Shown: one piece after another, positions 51,698-60,469 of the stretch
Layout of the letters: each line of letters starts with the position of its first letter
Numbering within the stretch: the first letter of the stretch is position 1
Assembly: GCA_035549555.1 (NCBI GenBank)
Contig: DASZQR010000010.1
Span: forward strand, 744,001 to 808,000
Length of the DNA: 64,000 nucleotides
Reading direction: 5' to 3'
Source: Patescibacteria group bacterium
Lineage (GTDB): Bacteria > Patescibacteriota > Microgenomatia > UBA8517
Made by a program: the position numbers and the translations under genes
The notes under the pieces: model-generated
The model's database searches: none
Seen by the model: only the letters and a program-made list of their open reading frames with translations
What the model was told of the DNA's origin: nothing

Positions 51698-51735
51698 AAT
51701 TAACTAAATTCTAACATATTATTTACAAATACAAC

Positions 51736-52926
51736 CTACTCATATCTAAGTGCTTGAATTGGATCAAGCTTTGAAGCTCTTATTGCTGGTGCTACTCCAA
51801 AAACAACTCCTACAATCATTGAAAATCCAAAAGATAAAATTACAGACCAAAGGGGAACAGATGTTGTTATAAAATGATTTATTATTTGCGAAAATAAAAA
51901 CCCAAGACCAATTCCCACAATTCCACCAATGCTTGACAAAATTACAGCTTCAACTAAAAATTGATTTCTTATATCATCTGGCTTTGCTCCAAGCGCTTTA
52001 CGAAGTCCTATTTCTCGAGTGCGTTCTGTAACGCTAACTAACATAATATTCATTACTCCAATTCCTCCAACAAGAAGTGATATCGCCGCAATTCCTCCAA
52101 GTGCAATTGTAAGTACGCCTGTTATTTGTGCAACAGTTGAAAGCGTTTCGCTTTGTGTCATGACGCTAAAATCATCTTCTTTAAGCCGCCGAAGTAGTAT
52201 TTCTTTCACTTTATCTTGTATTTGGTTAACATTATCAGTCGAGTTTGCAGAAACATAAATTGCATTAGGGTTTGTTATCCCAAATTGTTTTTGTGCAGCA
52301 GTTAAGGGAATAAAAATTGCATTATCCATATCAATTCCAAATGTACTTCCTCGTGCTCCCATTACTCCGATTACTGTGTATTTTATTCCTCCAACATCAA
52401 TTTGTTTGTTAATTGGATCAGAGTTAAAAAGTTTTGTAACTACAGTTTTTCCTATTACTGCAACATGTCTTGAACCATCTTCCTGTGATTGGCTGAAAAA
52501 ATTTCCTTCATCAAATTTTATTGCCGTAATTAGTTTTGTATAATTTGCATCAACCCCGCCAATTGTTACTCCTTTATCAATTTTATTTCCATTTTTAAGC
52601 GTTCCAACGCTTTGTATTGAAGCTGAAACTTCAGCTTGCCCTTGAAGTTTGGTTTTTAGGTTACTTGCATCAGTTAGTAATAATTTATTTGCTTGCACTC
52701 CTCCAGGGCCTCTTCCTCCGCCAATAGTTCCAGGAATTACAAACATTAAATTAGATCCTAATCCCTGAATTTGCTGAGTTATATAAATCTGAAGTCCGGA
52801 AACGACAGATACAAGTAAAATTACAGACATGACTCCAATAACAATTCCAAGAATTGTCAAAAAACTTCTAAGTCTATTTGCAAGTATTGCAGTCAGTGAA
52901 CTTGATAATGTTTCGTTAATGTCCAT
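51736..52926 (-). CDS. MacB-like ABC transporter permease
   Basis: 396 aa. N-terminal membrane segment after [23 protein letters not shown], a large outer MacB-PCD domain (about 50-265), and three C-terminal segments of the FtsX domain with [22 protein letters not shown]. It is the last gene of the operon and overlaps the ATPase gene by 11 bp. With the ATPase and adaptor it forms a mechanotransmission-type exporter of unknown substrate. Confidence 0.94.
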   Translation of the reverse strand: MDINETLSSSLTAILANRLRSFLTILGIVIGVMSVILLVSVVSGLQIYITQQIQGLGSNLMFVIPGTIGGGRGPGGVQANKLLLTDASNLKTKLQGQAEVSASIQSVGTLKNGNKIDKGVTIGGVDANYTKLITAIKFDEGNFFSQSQEDGSRHVAVIGKTVVTKLFNSDPINKQIDVGGIKYTVIGVMGARGSTFGIDMDNAIFIPLTAAQKQFGITNPNAIYVSANSTDNVNQIQDKVKEILLRRLKEDDFSVMTQSETLSTVAQITGVLTIALGGIAAISLLVGGIGVMNIMLVSVTERTREIGLRKALGAKPDDIRNQFLVEAVILSSIGGIVGIGLGFLFSQIINHFITTSVPLWSVILSFGFSMIVGVVFGVAPAIRASKLDPIQALRYE

Positions 52927-53596
52927 ACAAATGCCCGTCTTTTATTGTCACGCGTCTTTTTGCTTCTTTTGCTATTTCGTCGGAGTGGGTGATAAGTATT
53001 ATTGTTCGCCCTTCCTTATTTAAATCTTTAAATATTTGCATCACTTCTTCTCCTGTTTTGCTGTCAAGGTTTCCAGTTGGTTCATCAGCTAAAATTATCT
53101 CCGGGTTTGTTACCAGTGCTCGTGCGATTGCAACTCTTTGTTGTTGCCCTCCAGATAATTGATTTGGTTTTGAATTTAATTTTTCCCCAAGCCCAACAGA
53201 TTGCAAAGCTTTTGCTGCTAAGCTTTTTCTCTCGCTAGCATTAACTCCGCTATAAATAAGTGGAAGTATTACATTATCAAGAGCGCTTGTTCTTTTTAAT
53301 AAATTAAAAGATTGAAATACAAATCCAATTTTTTTATTGCGTATATTTGCAAGTGTAGTTTCTTTAAGTTTAGAAACATCTTGTCCATCTAAAAAATATT
53401 TCCCGTTTGTTGGATGGTCCAGTAGTCCCAAAATATTCATTAGTGTAGATTTGCCGCTTCCAGAAGGACCAACGATTGCTACAAATTCTCCTTTTTTAAT
53501 ATCTAAGTCAATATCATAAAGAGCTTGAAAAGTTACTCCTTCGGCTTCAAAAATTTTATTTACCTTTTGTAAATCAACAGAAAGTTTGGACATCAT
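52916..53596 (-). CDS. MacB/LolD-like ABC transporter ATPase
   Basis: 226 aa. Walker [14 protein letters not shown]-loop region FVFQSFNLL, signature [15 protein letters not shown], Walker [13 protein letters not shown] and H-loop ILITHS. Drives the permease encoded next. The start overlaps the adaptor stop by 4 bp (ATGA). Confidence 0.96.
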   Translation of the reverse strand: MMSKLSVDLQKVNKIFEAEGVTFQALYDIDLDIKKGEFVAIVGPSGSGKSTLMNILGLLDHPTNGKYFLDGQDVSKLKETTLANIRNKKIGFVFQSFNLLKRTSALDNVILPLIYSGVNASERKSLAAKALQSVGLGEKLNSKPNQLSGGQQQRVAIARALVTNPEIILADEPTGNLDSKTGEEVMQIFKDLNKEGRTIILITHSDEIAKEAKRRVTIKDGHLYGH

Positions 53597-54654
53597 TTGA
53601 CATCTTGTGGGTTAGTAACTATCTTGTCTCCAGCGTTAAGTCCCGACAATACTTCCACATCAGTATCAGATTTTATACCAGTTGTTATTGTTCGCTTTTC
53701 GACTTTTCCGTTTGCGTCTTTTATATACACATGTGTGTCATCAATTAATGCATCTTGTGGAATAGTTAGTGTATTTTGTTTTTGCGCAGTAATTATATTT
53801 GCATTTCCATTAAGTCCATAAATTTGGGAAATTCTTGGATCGCTGACTTCTATTTTGACAGTTACTGTAACTGCTCCAGTTGTATCAGTTTGAGTTGTTG
53901 GTTCTATTTCAACTACTTTTCCGTCAAAAGTTGTGTCTCCGTAAGCGTTTAGTGTTATTTGTGCGCTCTGTCCAACCTGCACACTTGCAATATCACTTTC
54001 GTCAACTGTTGCATCAAAGTCTTTAGAACTAAAATCAACGACTTGAGCTATCACATCAGTAGGAGTTACATTTTGTCCTGTCGCTAAATTTCCTTGAGTT
54101 ACAACAATTCCTGAAATCGGCGAAGTAAGATTTGTTTGGCTTAATGCATCTTGTGCTGCAAGCAAGGTGTTCCATGCATTATCGTTTGCAACTTCAGCCG
54201 CAGTTCTTGCAGCTTTTTGTGCAAATGTTTCATTACTTCCGTTATTTTTATCTGCATCATGTTCTGCATCAACTGCTGCCTGTGTTTCTCTTCTATTATT
54301 TAATGCATCCTGATAAGTAGCATTTGCTTGTGTCGAATCAAGTGATGCAATTGTCTGTCCCTTTATGACAGTATCCCCATTATTTACTGCTAAATAATTT
54401 AATTTTCCAGCTTGATTAAAATGAAGTGTTGCAACTGTTTTTCCGCTAAGCACGCCTGATGCACTCACACTGCTTGCAATATTATTTGTTTCGGCTGTTG
54501 TATAAGTTAATTGTGCTGGTTTTTTGCCACCGCGCAAAATTAAAAACAGGAAAAACAAAATCACAACAATTCCAATTATTTTTGTTCTTCGTCCGCTGTT
54601 TTTAATTTTCTGCCAAATATTTTTAAGAATTTGCATCTGTGGATATTTTATCAC
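53593..54654 (-). CDS. MacA/HlyD-type membrane-fusion adaptor
   Basis: 353 aa from GTG 54654 overlapping the marR stop (GTGA). One N-terminal membrane segment (about 24-41), a biotinyl-lipoyl-like half ([18 protein letters not shown]...[21 protein letters not shown]), a coiled-coil hairpin between them and beta-barrel and C-terminal domains. In a monoderm-like cell it would extend outward from the MacB-like exporter rather than join an outer-membrane channel. Confidence 0.92.
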   Translation of the reverse strand: MIKYPQMQILKNIWQKIKNSGRRTKIIGIVVILFFLFLILRGGKKPAQLTYTTAETNNIASSVSASGVLSGKTVATLHFNQAGKLNYLAVNNGDTVIKGQTIASLDSTQANATYQDALNNRRETQAAVDAEHDADKNNGSNETFAQKAARTAAEVANDNAWNTLLAAQDALSQTNLTSPISGIVVTQGNLATGQNVTPTDVIAQVVDFSSKDFDATVDESDIASVQVGQSAQITLNAYGDTTFDGKVVEIEPTTQTDTTGAVTVTVKIEVSDPRISQIYGLNGNANIITAQKQNTLTIPQDALIDDTHVYIKDANGKVEKRTITTGIKSDTDVEVLSGLNAGDKIVTNPQDVK

Positions 54655-55106
54655 GAATGTGTCGTAATCACCTTTTTAAGTAAATTTATAAACTGCTCTA
54701 ATTCTTCATCGCTAAAATCATTAAATCCGCTGGAAATATTTTTTAAATAATTTGTTTTTATTTCCCTAATTCTGTTTTTTGCAAAGCGCGACAAACTTAT
54801 ATTAAAAACTCTCCTGTCTTTTTTATCTTCCATTCTTTCAACCATTTTTTTCTCGACCAATTTATCAACAAGTTGAGTAACAGCTCCAGGAGTGACATTA
54901 AGTTTCATTGCAAGTTCTTTAACAGGGACACCGTCTTGGTTCTTTTCAAGTGCAAATAAAAGTCTTGCTCTCTGATGTCCAAAATGAAATTCTTTTTTAA
55001 AATTTTTTGCTTTGTGTTCATTGTGCATTTGGCGAAGTGGACCAACAAAAACGTCAGCCAATTGTTGAGAAGCTTCCTGTAGTAATTTCTCTCTTTTCTT
55101 ACTCAT
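54651..55106 (-). CDS. MarR-family transcriptional regulator
   Basis: 151 aa winged-helix protein: VKELAMKLNVTPGAVTQLVDKLVEKKMVERMEDKKDRRVFNISL contains the recognition helix and the DxRxxxxxLT-type wing. It is the first gene of the exporter operon, so it probably represses the operon and itself and is relieved by a ligand the pump removes. Confidence 0.92.
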   Translation of the reverse strand: MSKKREKLLQEASQQLADVFVGPLRQMHNEHKAKNFKKEFHFGHQRARLLFALEKNQDGVPVKELAMKLNVTPGAVTQLVDKLVEKKMVERMEDKKDRRVFNISLSRFAKNRIREIKTNYLKNISSGFNDFSDEELEQFINLLKKVITTHS

Positions 55107-55220
55107 TTTGTTTAGATATTAAATATTTTAGTACCTAAAGCGATTTTGTCAAGTATTTGCAAATAGGGTATACAATATAATTACATTATCAGAAGTTTAC
55201 CTTATATTTTTAAATTTGTG

Positions 55221-55243
55221 AGGCCCTGCCAAGGGCCTTTTTT
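55221..55243 (+). terminator. Intrinsic terminator or attenuator ahead of the Cys-rich gene
   Basis: AGGCCCT (55221-55227), loop GCCA, AGGGCCT (55232-55238), then a T-run (55238-55243): a 7 bp GC-rich stem with U-tract, the best terminator in the window. It lies about 50-60 nt downstream of a possible -10 (TATACA/TACAAT near 55171-55176) and 20 nt upstream of the next start codon, so it would stop transcription before that gene unless read through. Confidence 0.75.
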
Positions 55244-55263
55244 GTTAAAAGGGGGTGAAAATT

Positions 55264-55476
55264 GTGAAAGAAAAATTTCCTTGTTTACATTGTCCTTTTG
55301 CGAACGAAATTGGTTTAACTAATCGTGCAAGCGGACGCGATCTTGTTACCAAAGCAGTCATGGCTGGAGATCCTACGACTCTTAATAAGCTTGTAGGTGC
55401 GGCATGCCATTGCACAGTTAAATGGGAAGAAAGAGTCAAGCCGCAGTGTGTCGGTTTACATCCTAAAGTAGCTTAA
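55264..55476 (+). CDS. Small Cys-rich protein A (CxxCPFA)
   Basis: 70 aa from GTG 55264, chosen because AAGGGGG (55249-55255) then has normal spacing. Cys pattern: PCLHCPFA, AACHC and PQCVG, likely zinc-binding. Less AT-rich than its neighbours. It shares the CxxCPFA start and the later Cys spacing with the next gene. Function unknown; the terminator in its leader implies regulation by attenuation. Confidence 0.6.
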   Translation: MKEKFPCLHCPFANEIGLTNRASGRDLVTKAVMAGDPTTLNKLVGAACHCTVKWEERVKPQCVGLHPKVA

Positions 55477-55481
55477 AACTT

Positions 55482-55700
55482 ATGGGCAAAGAGAGAAATT
55501 CTGGTCTTTGCGGTAAGTGTCCCTTTGCGCTGCAAATGGAAGCTACCATCTTGCATAAACACCGTAATGATCTATTGGTAATTATAAAAAACACAGTTCA
55601 TCCAGATTATCTTTTGGATCAAGTTATTCGTCAGTGCCAAGCAAATGGCGGCTCACTTGCCAGAGAAGGAAAAAAATTTCCTAATTGCACCTTTAGATGA
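55482..55700 (+). CDS. Small Cys-rich protein B (CxxCPFA)
   Basis: 72 aa, 5 bp after protein A. LCGKCPFALQMEATI, then a helix with LLVIIKNTVHPDYLLDQVIRQC, then FPNCTF: four Cys in a C-x2-C...C...C layout. It appears to be a diverged duplicate of protein A. Function unknown; a zinc-binding fold is likely. It is followed by tRNA-Glu after 30 bp. Confidence 0.6.
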   Translation: MGKERNSGLCGKCPFALQMEATILHKHRNDLLVIIKNTVHPDYLLDQVIRQCQANGGSLAREGKKFPNCTFR

Positions 55701-55730
55701 TAAAATAGGCGTGGCTTTGCCGTATAATAC

Positions 55731-55803
55731 GGCCCCATCGTCTAGAGGCCTAGGACACAAGACTTTCATTCTTGTAACCTGGATTCGAATTCCAGTGGGG
55801 TCA
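55731..55803 (+). tRNA. tRNA-Glu (anticodon UUC)
   Basis: Acceptor GGCCCCA/TGGGGTC (one G-T pair); anticodon stem CAAGA/TCTTG with loop CTTTCAT, anticodon TTC at 55765-55767; T stem CTGGA/TCCAG with loop TTCGAAT; discriminator A; CCA not encoded. A palindromic CCGTATAATACGG directly abuts the 5' end; its TATAAT is too close to be this tRNA's -10. Confidence 0.92.
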
Positions 55804-55868
55804 CAAAATAAATATAGGAGAGTATAATATGTTTCTTGGGTTCGTAAGCAAAGCTTGCGGTACCCTTC

Positions 55869-55940
55869 GGGTTCGTAGCTCAGTGGTAGAGCAACTCCCT
55901 TTTAAGGAGATGGTCGAGGGTCCGATCCCCTCCGAACCCA
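55869..55940 (+). tRNA. tRNA-Lys (anticodon UUU)
   Basis: Acceptor GGGTTCG/CGAACCC; D stem GCTC/GAGC; anticodon loop CTTTTAA, anticodon TTT at 55901-55903; T arm with loop TCCGATC; discriminator A; CCA not encoded. TATAAT at 55823-55828 is a likely -10. About 30 bp upstream the sequence GGGTTCGTA occurs a second time, a partial copy of the tRNA 5' end. Confidence 0.9.
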
Positions 55941-55973
55941 CCGAAGGTGGGTGTTATTCCTCCCACTCATCAT

Positions 55974-56047
55974 TGCGGGATCGTCTAATGGTAGGACAGC
56001 AGACTTTGGATCTGTTAATTGGGGTTCAATTCCCTGTCCCGCAGCCA
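55974..56047 (+). tRNA. tRNA-Gln (anticodon UUG)
   Basis: Acceptor TGCGGGA/TCCCGCA; anticodon stem GCAGA/TCTGT with loop CTTTGGA, anticodon TTG at 56006-56008; T arm GGGGTTCAATTCCC; discriminator G; CCA encoded at 56045-56047. The following protein gene begins one base later. Confidence 0.92.
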
Positions 56048-56048
56048 A

Positions 56049-56288
56049 ATGTGGTTTGTCTACATTCTTCTTTGCCAAGATAATTCTTTTTATACAGGCA
56101 TTACAAATAATTTATCCAAAAGATTTAAGGCTCATAAAAACGGAAAAGGTGCAGCTTACACAAAATCTCACAAACCTGTAAAAATTATTTACCAAGAAAA
56201 ATTTCCTGATAAATCTTCTGCTTTAAAAAGAGAAATAGAAATTAAGAAATGGCCAAAGAAGAAAAAAGAACTTTTAATTTCTTCTTAA
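56049..56288 (+). CDS. GIY-YIG endonuclease-domain protein
   Basis: 79 aa from ATG 56049, 1 bp after the tRNA-Gln CCA. WFVYILLCQDNSFYTGITNNLSKRFKAHKNG is the GIY-YIG core (VYI...YTG, Arg in the following helix), and LKREIEIKKWPKKKK closes the UPF0213-type domain. Small members are DNA nucleases of unclear role. It overlaps the convergent PAP2_3 gene by 47 bp. The start inside the tRNA offered by a longer frame is rejected. Confidence 0.9.
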   Translation: MWFVYILLCQDNSFYTGITNNLSKRFKAHKNGKGAAYTKSHKPVKIIYQEKFPDKSSALKREIEIKKWPKKKKELLISS

Positions 56289-57159
56289 TAAAACTCCAAT
56301 GGTTTACCAGCAAAAAAACCGTTGTTGCATAAATTGCCCCAAACAAAACATCTGTAAAATAATGTTCTCCCAAATAAATTACTGCAATCCATACTCCAAA
56401 CAAATATGGCAAAAACAAAAGTGCGCGCTTTTTATATTTTTTAAATAAAAACAAAAATATAAGTGTCGGAACAGCTGCATGAAGAGAGGGGAATGCAGCA
56501 ACGGGGTCAGCTGAAACCAATTGATAAACGGTAGGAAGAGATAGTTGTGACGGCAAAAAATGGGCCATGACATGTCCTGTTACTTCTTCAATTGGCGGCA
56601 AATATCCTTGTCCTGATGCCATCCAAGGTGGCATTGCGGGGAATATTATAAAAGTTATAAAACATGCATAAGCTAGTAGTACAAAAGCAAGCGAAAACTT
56701 TTTAAAAAAAGCTCTATCTTTTATCCAAAAATAATATCCAACAAGCATCGGCATAACAAAGTAGGCGATATAGCAGGTAACCAAAAAATAATCATACCAC
56801 TGTAAATGATTTGGATTATAAAAAAGCTGTTGCAGTTTTATTGTTGGCACAGTCCCAAAAATAAATCTATCAATACGTATCATTGTTAAAATATGCACAT
56901 TGCTATTAATATGCGGCACTATTCCTCTTAAAAATTCGTATCCAAAGAAAAAAAGTAAGAAAGGAATCCAGTCAAATAAAAACATTTTAATTCGCCCGGC
57001 AAGTAGTGCTCCAAATATCGCAAACGCAAAAAATTGATCAGGAGAAAACCATGACCGATGAATTATCATATAAGCACAAACTCCAATAAGATAAACAAAA
57101 GAGATAATTAATAAACTTTTCTCGTGCTTTTTAAAAAATATTTTTAATTTTTTAATCAC
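56242..57159 (-). CDS. PAP2_3 (inositolphosphotransferase/phosphatase-like) membrane enzyme
   Basis: 305 aa from GTG 57159 overlapping the kinase stop (GTGA). Six or more membrane segments; phosphatase motifs AAFPSLHAAVP (PSxxH) and YLGEHYFTDVLFG (HxxxD). The PAP2_3 group includes Aur1-like inositol-phosphorylceramide synthases and lipid phosphatases. Here a role on lipid or undecaprenyl phosphates is plausible. It is the last gene of an operon with a two-component system. Confidence 0.85.
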   Translation of the reverse strand: MIKKLKIFFKKHEKSLLIISFVYLIGVCAYMIIHRSWFSPDQFFAFAIFGALLAGRIKMFLFDWIPFLLFFFGYEFLRGIVPHINSNVHILTMIRIDRFIFGTVPTIKLQQLFYNPNHLQWYDYFLVTCYIAYFVMPMLVGYYFWIKDRAFFKKFSLAFVLLAYACFITFIIFPAMPPWMASGQGYLPPIEEVTGHVMAHFLPSQLSLPTVYQLVSADPVAAFPSLHAAVPTLIFLFLFKKYKKRALLFLPYLFGVWIAVIYLGEHYFTDVLFGAIYATTVFLLVNHWSFIKKKLKVLFSSLAIS

Positions 57160-58166
57160 AGTGGTAATGATATCTCAAAAGTACTTCCTTTATTTATTTC
57201 TGATTTTACATTGATACTTCCGCCGTGCTCTTCAACAATTTTTCTTGCTATTGAAAGACCAAGTCCGTATCCTCCTGTTGCTTTACGGCTTCGAGCCATA
57301 TCAGTCCTGTAAAATCTGTCAAAAATATGTGGCAGATCCTCTTTAGCAATTCCTATTCCGTGATCAGTAACTGATATTAGAACATGATGATCAGATTTTG
57401 CTGTCTTAATTTCAATACTGCTTTCCTTTGTACTATATTTAATCGCATTATCTAATATTATTACCAGAAGCTGTTCTAAAGAATCTTTATCTCCATAAAC
57501 TTTCACATTAGATATTAGTTTTACAACGTCATCGCTGCAAGCTATGCTTATTTCTTTTTCGTGAGCCATGTTGTTTACCTGTTTAACTGCGCTGTTTACA
57601 ACTTCTTTCAATGAAATTTTTTCTATCTTTGTATTTACAATTGGCTTTTCATGTCGTGCAAGTGTAAGCAGGGAAGAAGAAAGTGTTTGCAGTTTATTTA
57701 CTTCTTCAATGCTCTCAGTGGCAAGTGTTTTGCTTTCTTCAATTGTTGGCTTTTTCTCCCGCAAATATACTTCAAACGCAGTTTTAAGTGAGGTAAGGGG
57801 TGTCCCAAGTTCGTGGCTGGCGTCCGATATAAACCGATTTTGCTCATCAATCATTTCTGAAATTGGCGCAAGTGTAATACCTGCTAAAAAGTATCCGATA
57901 AGCCCTGAAACAGCCAAAATTATGACATTAATAAATACAAGTGTTACTACGATTCTTCGCTCAGTTTCTTCAATTAACGATGGGTCGACTGTAACTGTTG
58001 GTGCAGCATAACCAAAACGTATTTCAATCCTTGTCCTTTGTATTTGGTCAAATCTTTCTACTTCGCTGACAAGCGAACGATAAATCACAACACTAAAAGA
58101 AATGCTAATTACCATAATAATTAGCAGGTACCATAAGGTAAGCTTTATCCGTGCATTTTTAAACAT
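57156..58166 (-). CDS. Sensor histidine kinase
   Basis: 336 aa. Two membrane segments (about 10-30 and 72-95) flank a small outer sensor; the H-box is FISDASHELGTPLTSLK (His118), followed by N-box IILDNAIKYS, D/F/G boxes HIFDRFYRTD and TGGYGLGLSIARKIVEEHGG. It phosphorylates the response regulator encoded just upstream; the start overlaps that gene's stop (TAATG). Confidence 0.95.
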   Translation of the reverse strand: MFKNARIKLTLWYLLIIMVISISFSVVIYRSLVSEVERFDQIQRTRIEIRFGYAAPTVTVDPSLIEETERRIVVTLVFINVIILAVSGLIGYFLAGITLAPISEMIDEQNRFISDASHELGTPLTSLKTAFEVYLREKKPTIEESKTLATESIEEVNKLQTLSSSLLTLARHEKPIVNTKIEKISLKEVVNSAVKQVNNMAHEKEISIACSDDVVKLISNVKVYGDKDSLEQLLVIILDNAIKYSTKESSIEIKTAKSDHHVLISVTDHGIGIAKEDLPHIFDRFYRTDMARSRKATGGYGLGLSIARKIVEEHGGSINVKSEINKGSTFEISLPL

Positions 58167-58819
58167 TATTTAGAAGATAATCTATATCCAAATCCTCGTT
58201 CGGTTTCAACATCAATTCCTTTTTTGCGAAGATTCCTTATATAAACTTCAACTGTGTTTGGCAAAATATCTGCATCATAATCCCAGACATGATTAATTAT
58301 GGTGTCCTTTGAAATAATTTTATCAGGATGTCTCATAAAGTATTCCAGTAAACTAAATTCTTTGCTTGAAAGCTTTACTCTTTTGCCTTTTTTAGTAACC
58401 TTGAAATTCTCTATATCAAGCTCCAAGTCAGACGCTTTGAGTACATTAGAAACTACATTTTTAGGTCTTCGTGTAAGAGCTCTTATTCTGGCAAGCAATT
58501 CTTCAAAAGAGAAAGGTTTTGTCAAATAATCATCAGCTCCAGCGTTTAGTCCTGCAATTTTGTCTTCTATTTGTCCTTTCGCCGTAAGAATTAAAATTGG
58601 TGTTTCAACTTTTGCAGTTCTTAAATTTTTGCAAATTGTCATCCCATCAATTCCAGGAAGAAGCAAATCAAGAAGTATTAGATCATAATCTTCGCTGCTT
58701 GCAAGATCATATCCGCTAGTCCCGTCATAAGCTGTGTCAACTGCATATCTTTCTTGCTCAAGTCCTTTTTTGATAGTATTTGCAATGCGTCTTTCATCTT
58801 CAATAACAAGTATTCTCAT
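58166..58819 (-). CDS. OmpR/PhoB-type response regulator
   Basis: 217 aa. Receiver domain with VIEDERR, phospho-acceptor Asp51 in LILLDLLLPG, LTAKG and YLTKPF (conserved Lys); C-terminal winged helix with LSSKEFSLLEYFMRHPDKIISKDTI and VEVYIRNLRKK. First gene of the operon with the kinase and PAP2_3 enzyme, so probably autoregulated. Confidence 0.96.
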   Translation of the reverse strand: MRILVIEDERRIANTIKKGLEQERYAVDTAYDGTSGYDLASSEDYDLILLDLLLPGIDGMTICKNLRTAKVETPILILTAKGQIEDKIAGLNAGADDYLTKPFSFEELLARIRALTRRPKNVVSNVLKASDLELDIENFKVTKKGKRVKLSSKEFSLLEYFMRHPDKIISKDTIINHVWDYDADILPNTVEVYIRNLRKKGIDVETERGFGYRLSSK

Positions 58820-58909
58820 AGTTCACATATTATACATTAGACCCTGAAAACTAACTTAAAATTTTATTGTCACTTGTATTTATGAGTTTCTTTCTATACA
58901 ATTTGGCCA

Positions 58910-59512
58910 ATGTTAAAAAACATTTCATCAAGAATTTTTCCTCCAAAATTGCTTTTAATTCCCGCTGCCGTTATTCTTGCAATTCTTCTTTATCATTTCA
59001 AAGGCGTTTTTGTCGCGGCAACTGTAAACGGTGAACCAATAAGTAGATATGCAGTTGTTAGTGAACTTGAAAAAGAAGGTGGACAATCAGTTTTGGATAA
59101 TTTAGTTACCAATGATTTAATTTTACAGGAAGCTAAAAAAGAAAAGGTTACAGTTACTCAAAGTGAAATAAACGATCAGATAACCCAGATTACAGATAAT
59201 CTTAAATCTCAAGGAGAAGATTTAAATACTGCTCTTGCAGCTCAAGGAATGACACAAAAAGATTTGCAAGATCAAGTGAAATTACAGCTTTTAGTTCAAA
59301 AAATGGCAGGTAAGTCTGTTACGGTTTCAGACCAGGAAATCTCAGATTATTTCAATCAAAACAAAAGCACATATCCAAAAGGAGCAACTTTGGCAAGTGA
59401 GCAAGCAGATATTAAAAACACTTTGCAACAACAAAAATTGCAGCAAGCTGAAAGTACTTTTATCGATGGTCTTAAATCCAAAGCAAAAATTAACTATTTT
59501 GTTGGTTATTAA
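58910..59512 (+). CDS. SurA_N-domain membrane-anchored chaperone-like protein
   Basis: 200 aa. One N-terminal membrane segment (about 15-35), then VNGEPISRYAVVSELEKEGGQSVLDNLVTNDLILQEAKKEKVTVT, the SurA/PrsA N-terminal chaperone fold, and a helical C-terminus. No parvulin PPIase domain is present, unlike PrsA. It likely helps exported proteins fold. TACAAT at 58897-58902 lies 7 bp before the ATG. Confidence 0.88.
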   Translation: MLKNISSRIFPPKLLLIPAAVILAILLYHFKGVFVAATVNGEPISRYAVVSELEKEGGQSVLDNLVTNDLILQEAKKEKVTVTQSEINDQITQITDNLKSQGEDLNTALAAQGMTQKDLQDQVKLQLLVQKMAGKSVTVSDQEISDYFNQNKSTYPKGATLASEQADIKNTLQQQKLQQAESTFIDGLKSKAKINYFVGY

Positions 59513-59663
59513 TAATTTTTAAATTTTCTTCCTTTTCTTTTTTTATTTGTTCCAAAAATTCTATCTCAGCTAATTCTTCAGGGTACTCAGGTTCGTTTGC
59601 GGGGAAAATATAGGTTCTTATTTTAATTTTGATTTCCTGTTTGTTAGAATTAACTTCAATCAT
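59490..59663 (-). CDS. 57-aa charged hypothetical protein
   Basis: A short frame from ATG 59663 to TAA at 59490, overlapping the SurA_N gene end by 23 bp. It reads IKIKIRTYIFPANEPEYPEE then an acidic/Lys-rich helix (EIEFLEQIKKEKEENLK). On its strand TATAGT (59670-59675 complement) ends 6 bp before the ATG, the spacing seen at many other genes here, which supports it. Confidence 0.6.
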   Translation of the reverse strand: MIEVNSNKQEIKIKIRTYIFPANEPEYPEELAEIEFLEQIKKEKEENLKIINNQQNS

Positions 59664-59718
59664 AATCAAACTATAACCCTTCTATTTAAAAAGTAAATAT
59701 TTTTGCTATACTATGTCC

Positions 59719-59931
59719 ATGCTTTTAAAGTCGCTATTAAACCCCTTTTCAATTCTTTTTCCATTTTTTATTTTGTTTTTTGCTCTGGATCTTGTTTTCA
59801 AAGCCATGGCTCTTTGGAAAGCGGCTCGAAATAGTCAAAAAATTTGGTTTGTAGTTTTATTAATAGTTAATTCAATAGGAATTCTTCCAGTTATATATCT
59901 ACTTTTCTTCCAAAAAAAGAATTCAAAATAA
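59719..59931 (+). CDS. DUF5652-like membrane protein
   Basis: 70 aa from ATG 59719, chosen over the ATG at 59713 because TATACT (59707-59712) then ends 6 bp upstream, as at other promoters here. Two membrane segments; LDLVFKAMALWKAARNSQKIWFVVLLIVNSIGILPVIYLLFF is the DUF5652 pattern common in CPR. Function unknown. Confidence 0.85.
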   Translation: MLLKSLLNPFSILFPFFILFFALDLVFKAMALWKAARNSQKIWFVVLLIVNSIGILPVIYLLFFQKKNSK

Positions 59932-59933
59932 GT

Positions 59934-60056
59934 ATGGAAAGATCTGATGGTTGGATACCAGCATCCATGAAAGAAAAATCAAAACCGAGAGTTTTTGAAG
60001 ATGCAGCACAAAATATCCAAAACGCAGGTAAAAACACAAGACCCTTTACTGATTGA
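59934..60056 (+). CDS. 40-aa hypothetical peptide
   Basis: ATG 59934 to TGA 60054-60056, 2 bp after the DUF5652 gene. Polar and basic (ERSDGWIPASMKEKSKPRVF). Only its position and open frame support it. Confidence 0.4.
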   Translation: MERSDGWIPASMKEKSKPRVFEDAAQNIQNAGKNTRPFTD

Positions 60057-60085
60057 TACTGTACAAATGATTACACCAATCATAG

Positions 60086-60469
60086 ATGAAAATTAAAGCT
60101 CTCTTTGGTCACAGGCTTCAGGGAAATAAATTCATGCAAAAAATGGTTTTGCAAACTCTCGAAAAATTTCCCAAAGATATTCAAGAATTTATTGCAACTC
60201 ACGTTTGGTTTGTAAGTAGTTTTGAAGATGGTTGGGCATTTACTTTGCGGGGTGATGAATTAAAGAAAAATGAATATTTAATTTTTCTTTCCGACGAATT
60301 ATTAAAAGAAAATCCTGGACAAATAACTTGGACAATTGCGCACGAAATTGGACATGTTGTCTTAGGCCACAGAAATTCAATTGGAAAATTACAAACCAAA
60401 AAAGAAATTAGTGAACAAGAAAAAGAAGCTGATCGATTTGCAAAAAAATATTTACAAGTTGTCTCTTAA
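60086..60469 (+). CDS. Small zinc metallopeptidase (HEIGH)
   Basis: 127 aa. AHEIGHVVLGH gives the HExxH zincin motif (His86, Glu87, His90), and EQEKEADRFAKKYL supplies the downstream Glu ligand as in ImmA/IrrE- and M48-type peptidases. No membrane segment. Substrate unknown; ImmA-like proteins cleave repressors, but no partner repressor is next to it. Confidence 0.85.
   Translation: MKIKALFGHRLQGNKFMQKMVLQTLEKFPKDIQEFIATHVWFVSSFEDGWAFTLRGDELKKNEYLIFLSDELLKENPGQITWTIAHEIGHVVLGHRNSIGKLQTKKEISEQEKEADRFAKKYLQVVS

Noticed and set aside
55645-56083. Open frames of 60-84 codons running through the tRNA-Glu, tRNA-Lys and tRNA-Gln genes, one with an AGGAG before ATG 55829
   Set aside because: Their sequence is that of tRNAs; the frames break into repeats with no protein character.
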